A DNA stretch of 64,000 bases from AP-15 sp963703665 (GTDB lineage: Bacteria; Pseudomonadota; Alphaproteobacteria; ATCC43930; CGMCC-115725), in assembly GCA_963703665.1 (NCBI GenBank), contig CAVPFB010000010.1, positions 1 to 64,000 on the forward strand, given 5' to 3'. Both the position numbers and the translations under genes were made by a program. The notes below the pieces were generated by a model. It made no database searches. It saw only the letters and a list, made by a program, of their open reading frames with translations, and was not told where the DNA came from. Of the stretch, positions 1 through 8,399 are shown piece by piece; the stretch's first letter is position 1; the number at the start of each line of letters is the position of its first letter.

Positions 1-1
1 C

Positions 2-82
2 GACGCCAATCGCTTCCTCTACCTTGATCGGCTCGATGCGTGGTTCACCGGCGCGCTCGCCCCAAGGCCCGGCTCGCGGTGA
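2..82 (+). CDS. possible 3' end of an unidentified gene
   Basis: An open frame enters from the left edge and reads LYLDRLDAWFTGALAP before a TGA at 80-82. The residues look protein-like, unlike the arginine-rich shadow frames nearby. Only 26 codons are visible, so no family can be named. Positions 83-228, up to the convergent oxidoreductase, hold nothing I recognise. Confidence 0.25.
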   Translation, partial: DANRFLYLDRLDAWFTGALAPRPGSR

Positions 83-228
83 AGCTCGCATCGGCACTCC
101 GACGTCGATGGCGGCACCGGTGGTACGAGCTGCCAGAGGCGGCCGCCTGTAAGGTGGCGAAGAGAGCGCCGGTCCAGGCATCGGCGCTCCGAAACCCTGA
201 AAGGCGTGAGGGATCGGCGGTGTCTTCG

Positions 229-1204
229 TCAGATCGCGCGGCGGGTGGCCGGCTCCGCTGCATTGGCGCGCGCCTTCAGCGCATCGGTCAACCCGCCGAA
301 GCGCTCGGTGATGGCTTTGACGATCTGGTCGTAGCGGCCGATCGCGGCGAACAGATGCACGACCTCGTCGGGCACTTCCTTGGCCATCTCGCTCCACTTT
401 CCCTGCCGGGTCATGCGTTGAGCTATGGCCGAGATCCTCGAGTCCGTGGACCGAAAGACCCGCCAATAGGCCTGGGTCGAGCTGTAGAAGGCGACGCGTC
501 GCGCACCCATTCGAACATGCGCGCAACCGTTGCGTCGTCGGGGCCGGTCGCGAGAAGCCGCCGCCGAGATTTCGTAGTTCTCGCGCTGCGCCCGCTCTTT
601 GCGAGCCCTTCGGCGAGGCGCGGCATGACCGCCTCCTCGATATATCGGCGAGTGCAAAAGCCGTGCAGTTTGACGCCGTCGCATTCCTCGGCCGCGACTT
701 CGCATCGCCGGGCCCACCGCGGCGATGATCACCGGGGGCGGCGGCGCGTTGATCGGCTCGGCGCAAAGTTCGGGGTCATCAACGTAAAACGGTAGTGCTG
801 ACCCTCGTAGCCGGCCTTTCTCCGGTTTTCCAGCAATGCCAGATCGCGCGCAGGACTTGCACGTTTCGCGCATGCGCGGCGCCGGCGGCGTCCACGGCAC
901 CGAGAAGCGCCGCTCGTTGTGGGCCCGGACCTGCGAGCCTAGTCCGACGACAAAGCGGCCGCCGGTCGCGCCCGCCAGGTCCCAGCCCGTTGGCGACAGC
1001 CATCGGCGTGCGGGCGAAGGCGATCGCGACGCTGGTGTGAAGCTCGATGCGTTCGGTCGCGGCGCCCGCCACCGCCAGCGCCAGAAACGGGTCGTGCTTG
1101 TTCTCCATCGAGGCGACGCCGTCATAGCCCTCGGCCTCGATCGCACGAGCCGCCTCCGCGACCTTGCGCAAATCCTCTTGCGGCAGTGTCGTGAATACGC
1201 GCAT
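229..1204 (-). CDS. luciferase-like (LLM) flavin/F420 oxidoreductase, frameshifted
   Basis: This is a flavin- or F420-dependent oxidoreductase of the bacterial luciferase-like superfamily, closest in my recollection to the TIGR03617 group; its substrate is unknown. Translation should start at ATG 1204 behind a GGGAGG ribosome site with MRVFTTLPQEDLRKV. Recognisable blocks are DGVASMENKHDPFLALA, GGRFVVGLGSQVRAHNERRF, PPPPVIIAAVGPAM and, near the end, KEVPDEVVHLFAAIGRYDQI. They are collinear but lie in different frames, with at least four frame changes, so the gene is not translatable as written. Reassembled, it gives about 325 residues, normal for the family. It follows an ArsR-type regulator on the same strand by about 60 bp, so the two probably form an operon. 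I infer sequence errors, but a decayed gene is possible. Confidence 0.7.
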
Positions 1205-1265
1205 CCGCTGCCCTCCCGACCAATCGGTCAGGATCGGGCCACAACTCGTCCGACGAACGCAAGGC

Positions 1266-1960
1266 TCAGGCGGCCGATGCGATGCCGAATGTCTCGGAGA
1301 ACCCGTGCTTGCCCTTCTCCGTAACAAGCACTGCGCGGGTGTCCCGGATCCGGCTGATCCAGCCGAGCTCGAAGCACCGGGCCGCGAGCGCGGCGCCAGG
1401 GCGCCGGCGAGATGCGTGCGGCGCTCGCTCCAGTCGAGACACGGCCGGCAGAATACCCGCCTCGTTCCACCCGCTTCGCGCAGCTCGATGCCGAAGCCGC
1501 GTAAGAATTCCTCCCCAGCCGCGGTCACGATGCCGCCATCCTCCGAGAGCGCGACATGCTCGCGCTCGACGAGACCATCGGCCAAACCCACGCCAAGCCG
1601 CCCGGCGAGATGGTCGTAGCAGGTGCGCGCATTGCGCAGCGCGTCGCCGCCGCGCCACCGCGGCTGGTAGCGGGGCGGACCGTCTGCCGCGACCGCCATG
1701 ATGCTTTCGAGCATTCGGCCGATCATCGGCGAGGCGAGCCGGTAATAGGCGTGCCGGCCCTGCTTTGCCACGGTGAGAAGCCGGCCTTCGGTCAGTTTGG
1801 CGAGATGGCCGCTCGCGGTCTGCGGCGCGACGCCGCCGGCAAAGGCGAGCTCGGTGGCAGTCAAGGCGCGGCCGTCGAGCAACGCGGTCAACATGTTGGC
1901 GCGAGCGGGATTGCCGACGAGCGCGGCGACTTCGGCGAGCGATGGCTGAATTGGTTCCAT
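1266..1960 (-). CDS. ArsR-type winged-helix transcriptional regulator, one frameshift
   Basis: This is a DNA-binding repressor of the ArsR type with a longer C-terminal domain than the classical metal sensors. Residues 1-90 carry the winged helix, with LVGNPARANMLTALLDGRAL, TATELA and QTASGHLAKL as the recognition region. No CxC metal site is seen near that helix. The C-terminal part has the motif CRPCLDWSERRTHLAG, common in this subfamily. One frame change near 1395 moves the last 40 residues to another frame, ending FSETFGIASAA. ATG 1960 is preferred over ATG 1996 because the domain starts there. It probably controls the adjacent oxidoreductase genes; the ligand is unknown. Confidence 0.8.
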
Positions 1961-2080
1961 GCCGTGAAAATTAAGCCTGCGCCGCCGTGATGTCATCGCG
2001 CGATACTACGGAATTGGCCGTATTGATCGCGTTGGACCGTCTGCCGAGTGAACGATACATCTTCACCAGGAGCAGAGATC

Positions 2081-3748
2081 ATGTTCGCCGTGATTTTCGA
2101 GGTGAACCCGAAGCCGGAACAGTGGGACGCCTATCTCGGCTACGCCAAACTGCTGCGGCCCGAACTGGAGCAGATCGACGGGTTTATCGACAACGAGCGC
2201 TTTTCCAGCCTGCGCCGAGAGGGTTGGCTGCTGTCGCTGTCGATATGGCGGGACGAGAAGGCGGTGATCCGCTGGCGCACCCGCGCCCGTCACCACGAAG
2301 TTCAGCAAAAGGGCCGGACCGAGGTCTTCGGCGATTATCATCTCCGGGTCGGAGAGATCATCGCCGATAACCGGCTGCCTGCCGGCCAGGTGCTTCGCGA
2401 GCAGCGGTTTGACGAGACGGCGGCCGCGGCCAAGCTGATCGCATTGTCGGAAGCCGCTCCGGAAGGCCTGCCGGACAAACCCGATGCCGGCACCGTTGCC
2501 GCCCGGCTCGGAGCGCTCGACACGGCCAATCCCGGACTTGTCGACTGGGATGTTTTCGAAAGCATCGTCCAGCCCGGAAAATTCATTCTCCTTACGTCGT
2601 GGCGTGATGCGGCGGCTGCAGAAGGCTCGCCGCATGGCGGCGCGGATATTCGCCACCGCCGCGTCCGCGTGATCCGTGATTACGGGATGTTCGACCGTTC
2701 CGAAGCGCCGCAATACTACCCGCCGGTGCCGAGGGTCGTGAGGAGCCTTTTGCTGCTACCCTCGGTAACCGTAGAGGAGGCCACGATGCCGAGGAATGTC
2801 GCGATCGGGCTCGGCCTGATGGAGTTTCCGTTCTCCGGCGTCGGCGGGTTCTGGCGCTGGGTCGATCTGTGCGAGGCGGGCGGCGTCGACTCGCTGTGGC
2901 AGACCGACCGGGTCGTCAGCCGCGAGCCGATCCTCGAATGCATGTCGGTCATGGCGGCGCTCGCCGGACGGACCCGCCGCCTCAAATTCGGCGTCAATGT
3001 GCTCTCGCTGGCGTTCCGCGACCCGGTTCTGGTCGCCAAGCAATGCGCGACGATCGACGTGTTGTCCGAAGGCCGCCTGCTGCCGGCCTTTGGCATCGGC
3101 AGCCCGCTCGCGCCGGAATGGCGCACCCTCAACCTCGACACCAAGACGCGCGGCCGCAAGACCGACGAAGGGTTGGAGATCATCGGCCGGCTGTGGCGCG
3201 AGGAAACGGTCGATTTCGAGGGTGTCCATTACCACCTGTCCGGCGCCTCGATCTCGCCAAAGCCGGTGCAGCCGGATCTGCCGATGTGGATCGGCGGCTC
3301 GTCCGAGGCGGCGATCCGGCGCACCGCGCGGTTCGGCACCGGCTGGCAGGCGGGCGCCGAAACGCCGGACCAGGTCGCCGGCGTTATCGCCGGCATCCGC
3401 GCCGCCGCAGCCGCCGAGGGCCGCCCGATCGACGACGACCATTACGGCGCCGGCATCCCGTTCCGCTTCGGCCGGGCGGACGATCCCGGTCTCGACCGGC
3501 TGTTCGAAGCCTACAAGAAGCGCACCGGCCGCGATCCGCTGCGCTATTTCGCGATCGGCGACGCCGAGGCGGTCGTCGAGCGCATCGCCGCCTATGTCGC
3601 CGCCGGAATCTCCAAATTCATCCTGCGCCCAGCCGCCCGCGGCGACGACGAGATGCTGTCCCAGACCCGCCGCCTGATCGAGGAGGTCTTGCCGCTCGTC
3701 GCCGCGCGCTGGCCGAAACCTGCGAAGCGCCGCGCCGCCGCGGAGTAA
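2081..3748 (+). CDS. antibiotic-biosynthesis-monooxygenase-like domain fused to LLM flavin oxidoreductase
   Basis: A single frame encodes two proteins' worth of sequence. Residues 1-220 begin MFAVIFEVNPKPEQWDAYL, with SIWRDEKAVIRWR, and resemble a duplicated dimeric alpha-beta barrel of the ABM/heme-monooxygenase-like type. From ATG 2786, the reading MPRNVAIGLGLMEFPFSG continues as a complete luciferase-like oxidoreductase of about 320 residues, with MWIGGSSEAAIRRTARFG near its middle. A near-perfect AGAGGAGG ribosome site sits 5 bases before that internal ATG. The original state is therefore probably two genes whose separating stop was lost, by real fusion or by an indel: stops lie at 2739, 2766 and 2772 in another frame. 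ATG 2081 has AGGAG 8 bases upstream. The gene diverges from the ArsR regulator. Confidence 0.75.
   Translation: MFAVIFEVNPKPEQWDAYLGYAKLLRPELEQIDGFIDNERFSSLRREGWLLSLSIWRDEKAVIRWRTRARHHEVQQKGRTEVFGDYHLRVGEIIADNRLPAGQVLREQRFDETAAAAKLIALSEAAPEGLPDKPDAGTVAARLGALDTANPGLVDWDVFESIVQPGKFILLTSWRDAAAAEGSPHGGADIRHRRVRVIRDYGMFDRSEAPQYYPPVPRVVRSLLLLPSVTVEEATMPRNVAIGLGLMEFPFSGVGGFWRWVDLCEAGGVDSLWQTDRVVSREPILECMSVMAALAGRTRRLKFGVNVLSLAFRDPVLVAKQCATIDVLSEGRLLPAFGIGSPLAPEWRTLNLDTKTRGRKTDEGLEIIGRLWREETVDFEGVHYHLSGASISPKPVQPDLPMWIGGSSEAAIRRTARFGTGWQAGAETPDQVAGVIAGIRAAAAAEGRPIDDDHYGAGIPFRFGRADDPGLDRLFEAYKKRTGRDPLRYFAIGDAEAVVERIAAYVAAGISKFILRPAARGDDEMLSQTRRLIEEVLPLVAARWPKPAKRRAAAE
2773..2780 (+). promoter_or_regulatory. 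strong internal ribosome binding site before the LLM half
   Basis: AGAGGAGG lies 5 bases before ATG 2786, inside the fused reading frame. It is the best Shine-Dalgarno match in this part of the window. It suggests the oxidoreductase half is still translated, or originally was translated, as a separate protein. Confidence 0.6.
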
Positions 3749-3830
3749 GGGTAGCGCTCTAGTGTTGAGATCCATTCAGAAGATGCACTCGGCCAAGCAA
3801 ACCAAGGCTGACATCAAAGTTTCTGCCACA

Positions 3831-3879
3831 CCGGCGAAGGCCGGTGCCCATGCCACACATGGGTCCCGGCCTTCGCCGG
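3831..3879. repeat. inverted REP-like doublet between convergent genes
   Basis: Two 22-base arms (3831-3852 and 3858-3879) are inverted with 20 of 22 positions matching around a 5-base loop. The arm core CGGCGAAGGCCGG belongs to the repeat family that reads as PAKAG when translated. The doublet sits between two genes whose 3' ends face each other, so it could also work as a bidirectional terminator. No T-tract follows. Confidence 0.7.
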
Positions 3880-3938
3880 GAAGACGAGAACCGACGCATC
3901 CCAGTAAATCAGCCGTGTGAATCTGAGCGTTAGCTCCC

Positions 3939-5123
3939 TTATTTCACGACACCGCGGTCGCGCAGCGCCGCGATCTCTGCGGCCGAATAGCCGTGCCCGG
4001 CGAGGATCTCGTCGCTGTGCTGGCCGAAGGTCGGGGACGGGGAGGGCAGGGGCCCCGGCGTGTCGGCGAATTTGATCGGCTTTGTCATTGTGCGATAGCG
4101 GCCGACGACCGGATGATCGAGCGTGGCGACCAGATCCTCGGCGACAACCTGGGGATGGTCGAACATGTCCTCGATCGGCCGCACCGCTGCGCAGGGCACG
4201 CGCTCGCCGAAGATCTCCTCCCATTCCACAGCGCTGCGCTCGGCGAGCGCAGCGCGCAGCTCCGGCACGAGCTCCGCGGCATGCGCGGCGCGGCTGCGCA
4301 TCGTCGCGCAACGCGGGTCGCGGGCCAGTTCCGGCCGGCCGACCAGCTCGCACAGCGCGGCAAAGAAATGGTTCGAATGAACCGAGATATAGAGAAACCC
4401 GTTCTTTGTCGGATGGATCCCGGTCAGCCCGCCGGCGCCGGAATCGCGTGCGACCTCGCGGCCCTCGCTCTCGGCCCAGACAAAACGCCCGGCCTGGATC
4501 GTCAATGCGCTGCGCAGCAACGAGAGGCTCAAATACTGCCCGACGCCGCTGCGCTCACGCTTGAACAGCGCGGCAGCGACGCCGTAGGCGAGGAGCGCCG
4601 AGGTGAAATAATCGAGGACCGAGCCCAGCACCACCTGCGGCTTGTCGGCCCCGCCGCCCTGAAAGACCGCCATCCCGCTGAGGCACTGCAGGACCTGGTC
4701 GAAGCCGCCCTTCTCGCTCAACGGTCCGCTGTCGCCGTAGCCGGTCAGCCCGCAATAGACGAGCCGCGGGTTGATCGCCTTGAGCCGCGGGTAGTCGATG
4801 CCGAGCCGGGCCGGCACCGACGGCCGGAAATTCTCGACCAGGACGTCGGCGGTCTCGACCATCCTGTGGAGGACCGCCAGCCCTTCCGGCTGCTTCAGAT
4901 CGAGCGCGAGCGCGCGCTTGCCGCGGTTGGTGCCGAGGAAGAAGCGGCTCTCGCCTGCAAGGCTCGACGGAAACTGGCGGAGCATGTCGCCCTGCGGTGA
5001 TTCGATCTTGATCACCGTGGCGCCGAGATCGGCAAGCAGCGTGCAGCCATAGGGGCCGGCGAGATAGCTGCACAAATCGAGGACGGTGACGCCGTCGAGC
5101 GGACCGGCCGCAGCTTTTGTCAT
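3939..5123 (-). CDS. CaiB/BaiF (family III) CoA-transferase
   Basis: The enzyme moves CoA between acyl-CoA thioesters and free acids in the cytoplasm. It is 394 residues, the usual family length. It starts MTKAAAGPLDGVTVLDL, followed by YLAGPYGCTLLADLGA and IKIESPQGDMLR. The catalytic Asp is expected in the segment FFLGTNRGKRALALDLK. The C-terminal half holds ERVPCAAVRPIEDMFDHPQV. Its ATG overlaps the upstream lyase gene's TGA by one base (TGATG), so the two are translationally coupled. A CoA-transferase with a CitE-like lyase suggests activation and cleavage of a dicarboxylic or branched hydroxyacyl-CoA. The substrate cannot be read from the sequence. Confidence 0.9.
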   Translation of the reverse strand: MTKAAAGPLDGVTVLDLCSYLAGPYGCTLLADLGATVIKIESPQGDMLRQFPSSLAGESRFFLGTNRGKRALALDLKQPEGLAVLHRMVETADVLVENFRPSVPARLGIDYPRLKAINPRLVYCGLTGYGDSGPLSEKGGFDQVLQCLSGMAVFQGGGADKPQVVLGSVLDYFTSALLAYGVAAALFKRERSGVGQYLSLSLLRSALTIQAGRFVWAESEGREVARDSGAGGLTGIHPTKNGFLYISVHSNHFFAALCELVGRPELARDPRCATMRSRAAHAAELVPELRAALAERSAVEWEEIFGERVPCAAVRPIEDMFDHPQVVAEDLVATLDHPVVGRYRTMTKPIKFADTPGPLPSPSPTFGQHSDEILAGHGYSAAEIAALRDRGVVK

Positions 5124-6001
5124 CACTGCCGCTCCCGCGCGCGGATCGCCGCGACCTTTTCCAATACCCGCTGCGCGCGGTAGAGGATCGGGTAATCGAT
5201 GAATTTGCCGTCGAGCTGGATCGCCGCGCTGCCCTCGGCCTCGGCCCGCGCGAAGGCGGCGACGACCCGCTCCGCGAAGGCGATCTCCGCCTCGCTCGGG
5301 GTGAAGACGCGGTTGACGACCGCGATTTGGTTCGGGTGGATGCACATCTTGCCTTGGAAGCCGAACCCCAGAGCCGTGCGGGCCGATGCTTCGAGCCCCT
5401 CCTCATCCGCCAGATCGACCCACACCGTGTCGAACGGCGCCTCGATGCCGGCGGCGCGGGACGCGGTGACGATCTTGGCGCGGGCATAGGCCAGCTCCGC
5501 CTCGCCGCGGCTCCACGCCATGTTCACATCGAGCGTGAAATCGCCGGCGCCGAAAGCGACGCGCTTGACCCGGGTGCCGGCCGCGAGGATCGCGTCGATT
5601 TGGTTGAGGCCGCGCGCAGTCTCGATGATCGGGACCAGGTCGATCGTGCGCGGCGCCAGCCCTTGCTCGCGCTCGAGCTGGGCGAGCAGCCAGTCGGCCG
5701 TCGCGAGCCCGGCGGCGCTTTCGACCTTCGGCAGAATGATGCCGTCGAGCCCCGGGCGGACGATCGCCGCCAAATCGCCGTAACAGAACTCGGTGTCGAC
5801 CGCATTGACGCGGACATAGAGCAGCGCTCGCCGCGGGCGCACCAGTGCCGCGATCACCGCCTCGCGCGTCGCCCTCTTCTCGGCCGTCGCGACCGCATCC
5901 TCGAGATCGAGGATCACCGCGTCGGCGTCGAGCGACAGCGCCTTCTCGACCCGCCGCGCATGGTTCCCCGGCGCAAACAGAAAACTCCGCAACGGCTGCA
6001 T
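5123..6001 (-). CDS. CitE-like HpcH/HpaI aldolase family lyase
   Basis: This is a Mg-dependent lyase of the malyl-/citramalyl-CoA lyase (CitE-like) family, expected to split a hydroxyacyl-CoA into two carbonyl products. It begins MQPLRSFLFAPGNHARRVEK at ATG 6001, the canonical family start. Mg and CoA-site blocks follow: ILDLEDAVATAEK, YVRVNAVDTEF, GIILPKVESAAGL, PIIETARGL and FGAGDFTLDVN. KMCIHPNQIAVVNRVFTPS is the conserved C-terminal block. Upstream ATGs at 6040 and 6079 extend the frame but add nothing family-like. It is the first gene of a two-gene operon with the CoA-transferase. Confidence 0.9.
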   Translation of the reverse strand: MQPLRSFLFAPGNHARRVEKALSLDADAVILDLEDAVATAEKRATREAVIAALVRPRRALLYVRVNAVDTEFCYGDLAAIVRPGLDGIILPKVESAAGLATADWLLAQLEREQGLAPRTIDLVPIIETARGLNQIDAILAAGTRVKRVAFGAGDFTLDVNMAWSRGEAELAYARAKIVTASRAAGIEAPFDTVWVDLADEEGLEASARTALGFGFQGKMCIHPNQIAVVNRVFTPSEAEIAFAERVVAAFARAEAEGSAAIQLDGKFIDYPILYRAQRVLEKVAAIRARERQ

Positions 6002-6112
6002 GGCTGTCTTCCCAGGGCGATCCGCGCCGCATGCCTTCATCGCTCCATCATAGCGGCGTTTTAATCGAAGCATGAGCATCGCCGAGCCTCCAAAACAACT
6101 GTCACCTGCTCC

Positions 6113-6138
6113 ACCTGTTTTATCAGGTGCAGATCAGG
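6113..6138 (+). repeat. 26-base spacer motif, copy 1
   Basis: The element begins ACCTG, runs through TTTATC, and ends AGATCAGG. A second copy with 22 identical positions lies at 14274-14299 in the same orientation, also in a spacer. The 5' half is partly palindromic (ACCTG with CAGGT). Function is unknown; a protein-binding site or a small mobile repeat are both possible. The rest of the 6002-6270 spacer shows no gene. Confidence 0.5.
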
Positions 6139-6270
6139 CTCGGTTCTCCCCGCAGCTCTCCTCGCTGTTTTTGCTGTTATTTGCAGCCAAATAAGCAGCC
6201 ATTGCTCCACCTCGCCCCGTCACCCGGCGCCCCGCATCGGCACTTTCCCGAAGTTCATGAGACACGAACA

Positions 6271-6543
6271 TTATGGCAATTTTAGTGTTGCTGATTTAGC
6301 GTCGCGCGCGACCGGATCATCGGCGGACGGCGAACATCTCGCAAAGAGGCGCTCAGCCTCGCGCTGTCCCTCCTCGGTCAGGATGACCGACTTCGCCTTC
6401 CTCGGGATCGGAGATGAAGCCCTTCTTGTGCAGCCGCTCCATCGCGTCCCAATCGAACCCTTCCATGCGCGACAACCGTCATGCAGACCCAGCAGGAGCA
6501 GCGCGAGAACCGCCGCGTCCACGCGCTCGGTATCGATCTCCAT
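6271..6543 (-). CDS. DUF6429 family small protein, frameshifted
   Basis: This is a small conserved protein of unknown function. ATG 6543 opens MEIDTERVDAAVLALLLLG followed by LHDGCRAWKG. The family block FDWDAMERLHKKG then appears only after a one-base frame change near 6455, and KAKSVILTEEGQREAERLF returns after a second near 6400. Restored, it is about 85 residues, slightly longer than relatives I recall. It lies beside an amino-acid decarboxylase remnant, in a stretch that does not belong to the surrounding conserved gene order. Confidence 0.7.
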   Translation of the reverse strand: MEIDTERVDAAVLALLLLGLHDGCRAWKGSIGTRWSGCTRRASSPIPRKAKSVILTEEGQREAERLFARCSPSADDPVARDAKSATLKLP

Positions 6544-6614
6544 AGTCACCGCCTCCCGAACGCCACATCGGACGCCAGAATACTGCAGCAAGCGTCGATA
6601 ACACAGCAGGCGTA

Positions 6615-6998
6615 AGGCTGTCGCAAGTAAAGCCGGGAGAGATTCGCGCCGCGCTTCCGGCGAATCCTCCGGCGCAGGGCGAGCCGTTTGCGGCCTGGTT
6701 GAAGGATGTGGAGCAGTTGATTCTGCCGGGCATCACCCATTGGCAGTCGCCGAATTTCTTCGCCTACTTTCCATGCAATGCATCGGGCCCTGGGATTCTG
6801 GGCGATCTACTTTCTTCCGGGTTAGGTGTGCAGGGAATGCTGTGGTTGACCAGCCCGGCGTGCACCGAACTGGAAACGCACGTAATGGACTGGCTGGTCG
6901 GAATGCTCGGTCTCCCGGAAGAATTCTGGTTGTCGGAAACCGGCGGCGGCGTCATTCAGGACACAGCTTCGAGCGCCGCGCTCTGCGCCCTGCTGGCG
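6615..6998 (+). pseudogene. remnant of a PLP-dependent aromatic amino-acid decarboxylase
   Basis: About 125 residues match the N-terminal third of group II pyridoxal-phosphate decarboxylases (DDC/tyrosine decarboxylase type). Visible blocks are LSQVKPGEIRAALPANPP, HWQSPNFFAYFP, SGPGILGDLLSSGL and WLVGMLGLPEEFW. Both ends are missing: no start codon or first 30 residues upstream, and the whole PLP-lysine half is gone. Near 7000 the sequence passes directly into the C-terminal part of lptF. It is a gene fragment, or one side of an assembly chimera. Confidence 0.75.
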
Positions 6999-7270
6999 GC
7001 GCTTCGCTGATCCCGCTCGCCTTCCTGCTGCCCGGTGACTTCAACCGGCGAGGACAGCTGAAGCGTATCATGCTGGCCGTCGGCGCCGCGTTTGCGTTCG
7101 AATTGATTGGCTTCGGCATCAACGATCTCGCCGCCCGCTTTGCCCTCGTGATCCCGCTCAGCTACGTGATCGTCCTGTTTCCGGCCGCCGTCAGCTTGGG
7201 AATTCTGCTCCAGGAGGGGATCAGACCGGGTTTAGGGCGGCCGATCTTTGTTGTCGGCCAGGCACGCTGA
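6999..7270 (+). pseudogene. lptF: 3' fragment of LPS-transport permease LptF
   Basis: The last 90 residues of LptF are present, beginning LIPLAFLLPGDFNRRGQL and containing INDLAARFALVIPLSYVIVL, with one membrane segment. LptF pairs with LptG as the membrane part of the LptB2FG exporter. About three quarters of the gene, including the first membrane segments and the periplasmic domain, is absent because the sequence joins a decarboxylase fragment at about 6998. LptF is normally essential, so an intact copy elsewhere or a misassembly is likely. lptG follows, in the usual order. Confidence 0.75.
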
Positions 7271-7301
7271 GCGCGCCCGCGTCCCAAAGGCCACTCCGCT
7301 C

Positions 7302-8399
7302 GTGCAGCTCGCCAAAACCCTTTCCGCCTATATCGCGCGGCAGTTCTTTGCTTGGTTCTGCGGCGTCTTCGCGGCAATGGCGATCGTCACCTTTCTGCTC
7401 GACTACATCGAGCTGATCCGCCGCGGCGGGTCGAGAATCCAAGCGACTCTCGGGCTGCTGTTCGAGATGGCGGCGCTCCAGCTGCCGCAAACCGCCCAAG
7501 AGGTGCTGCCGTTTGCGGTGCTGTTCGGGACCATGCTCGCCTTTTGGCGGCTGACGCGAAGCAACGAGCTGGTGGTTGCGCGCGCGGCAGGAATTTCGGT
7601 CTGGCAATTCTTGACCCCCGCCGTGCTGGTCGCATTGCTGATCGGCATATTCGCCGTCACCGTCTTCAACCCGGTCGCCTCGGTGGCGGAAGCGAACTAC
7701 GAAAGGCTCGACAGCAGCGTCTTGCGTGAAGGATCGGATCAGCTGTCGCTGTCGAACGCGGGGCTGTGGCTTCGGCAAAGTGACGAGGCGGGCAACCAGA
7801 TCATCATCCATGCGGCCAGGCTCGCCGGCCCGGGTCTCACTCTCAATGATGTCACACTGTTTTTCTTTGGCGCCCGGACCCAGTTCATCTCGCGGATCGA
7901 TGCGCGAGCGGCACAGCTCGAAACCGGCGCTTGGGTGGTCGAGAACGGTGTTCGCTGGCGGCCGAACACACCGCCGCAGCCGTTCTCGCAGTGGCGCCTG
8001 CCGACCCAGCTGACGTCGCATAAGATCGAAGAAAGCTTTGCCTCCCCTGACACGATGTCGTTTTGGGAGCTGCCCGGCTTCATCGCCTTGTTGGAACGAT
8101 CGGGCTTTCCGGCCCAGCGCCATCAGCTGCATTTCAACGCGCTGCTGGCGCGTCCCTTTCTGTTGTGCGCGATGGTCCTGATCGCTGCCATCTTCAGCCT
8201 GCGCATGCAGCGGCGTGGCGGCGCCACCTTGATGATCGTCGGCGGCGTGGCCAGCGGCTTTGCGCTCTACGTCCTTTCGGACATCGTCTTTGCCCTCGGG
8301 CTTTCCGCCAAGGTTCCGGTCGTCCTCGCCGCCTGGACACCGACCGGGGTCAGCCTGATCTTTGGCGCCTCGATGCTGCTGCATCTGGAGGATGGCTGA
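7302..8399 (+). CDS. lptG: LPS export ABC transporter permease LptG
   Basis: LptG is one of the two inner-membrane permeases that extract lipopolysaccharide and hand it to the periplasmic bridge. The protein is 365 residues with about three N-terminal and three C-terminal membrane segments around a periplasmic beta domain. Recognisable blocks are TLSAYIARQFFAWF, NELVVARAAGISVWQFL and VFNPVASVAEANYERL near the first membrane cluster, and SLRMQRRGGATLMIVGGV near the end. GTG 7302 fits relatives best; an upstream start at 7248 would overlap lptF. Its TGA overlaps the lptD start by one base. Confidence 0.9.
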   Translation: MQLAKTLSAYIARQFFAWFCGVFAAMAIVTFLLDYIELIRRGGSRIQATLGLLFEMAALQLPQTAQEVLPFAVLFGTMLAFWRLTRSNELVVARAAGISVWQFLTPAVLVALLIGIFAVTVFNPVASVAEANYERLDSSVLREGSDQLSLSNAGLWLRQSDEAGNQIIIHAARLAGPGLTLNDVTLFFFGARTQFISRIDARAAQLETGAWVVENGVRWRPNTPPQPFSQWRLPTQLTSHKIEESFASPDTMSFWELPGFIALLERSGFPAQRHQLHFNALLARPFLLCAMVLIAAIFSLRMQRRGGATLMIVGGVASGFALYVLSDIVFALGLSAKVPVVLAAWTPTGVSLIFGASMLLHLEDG

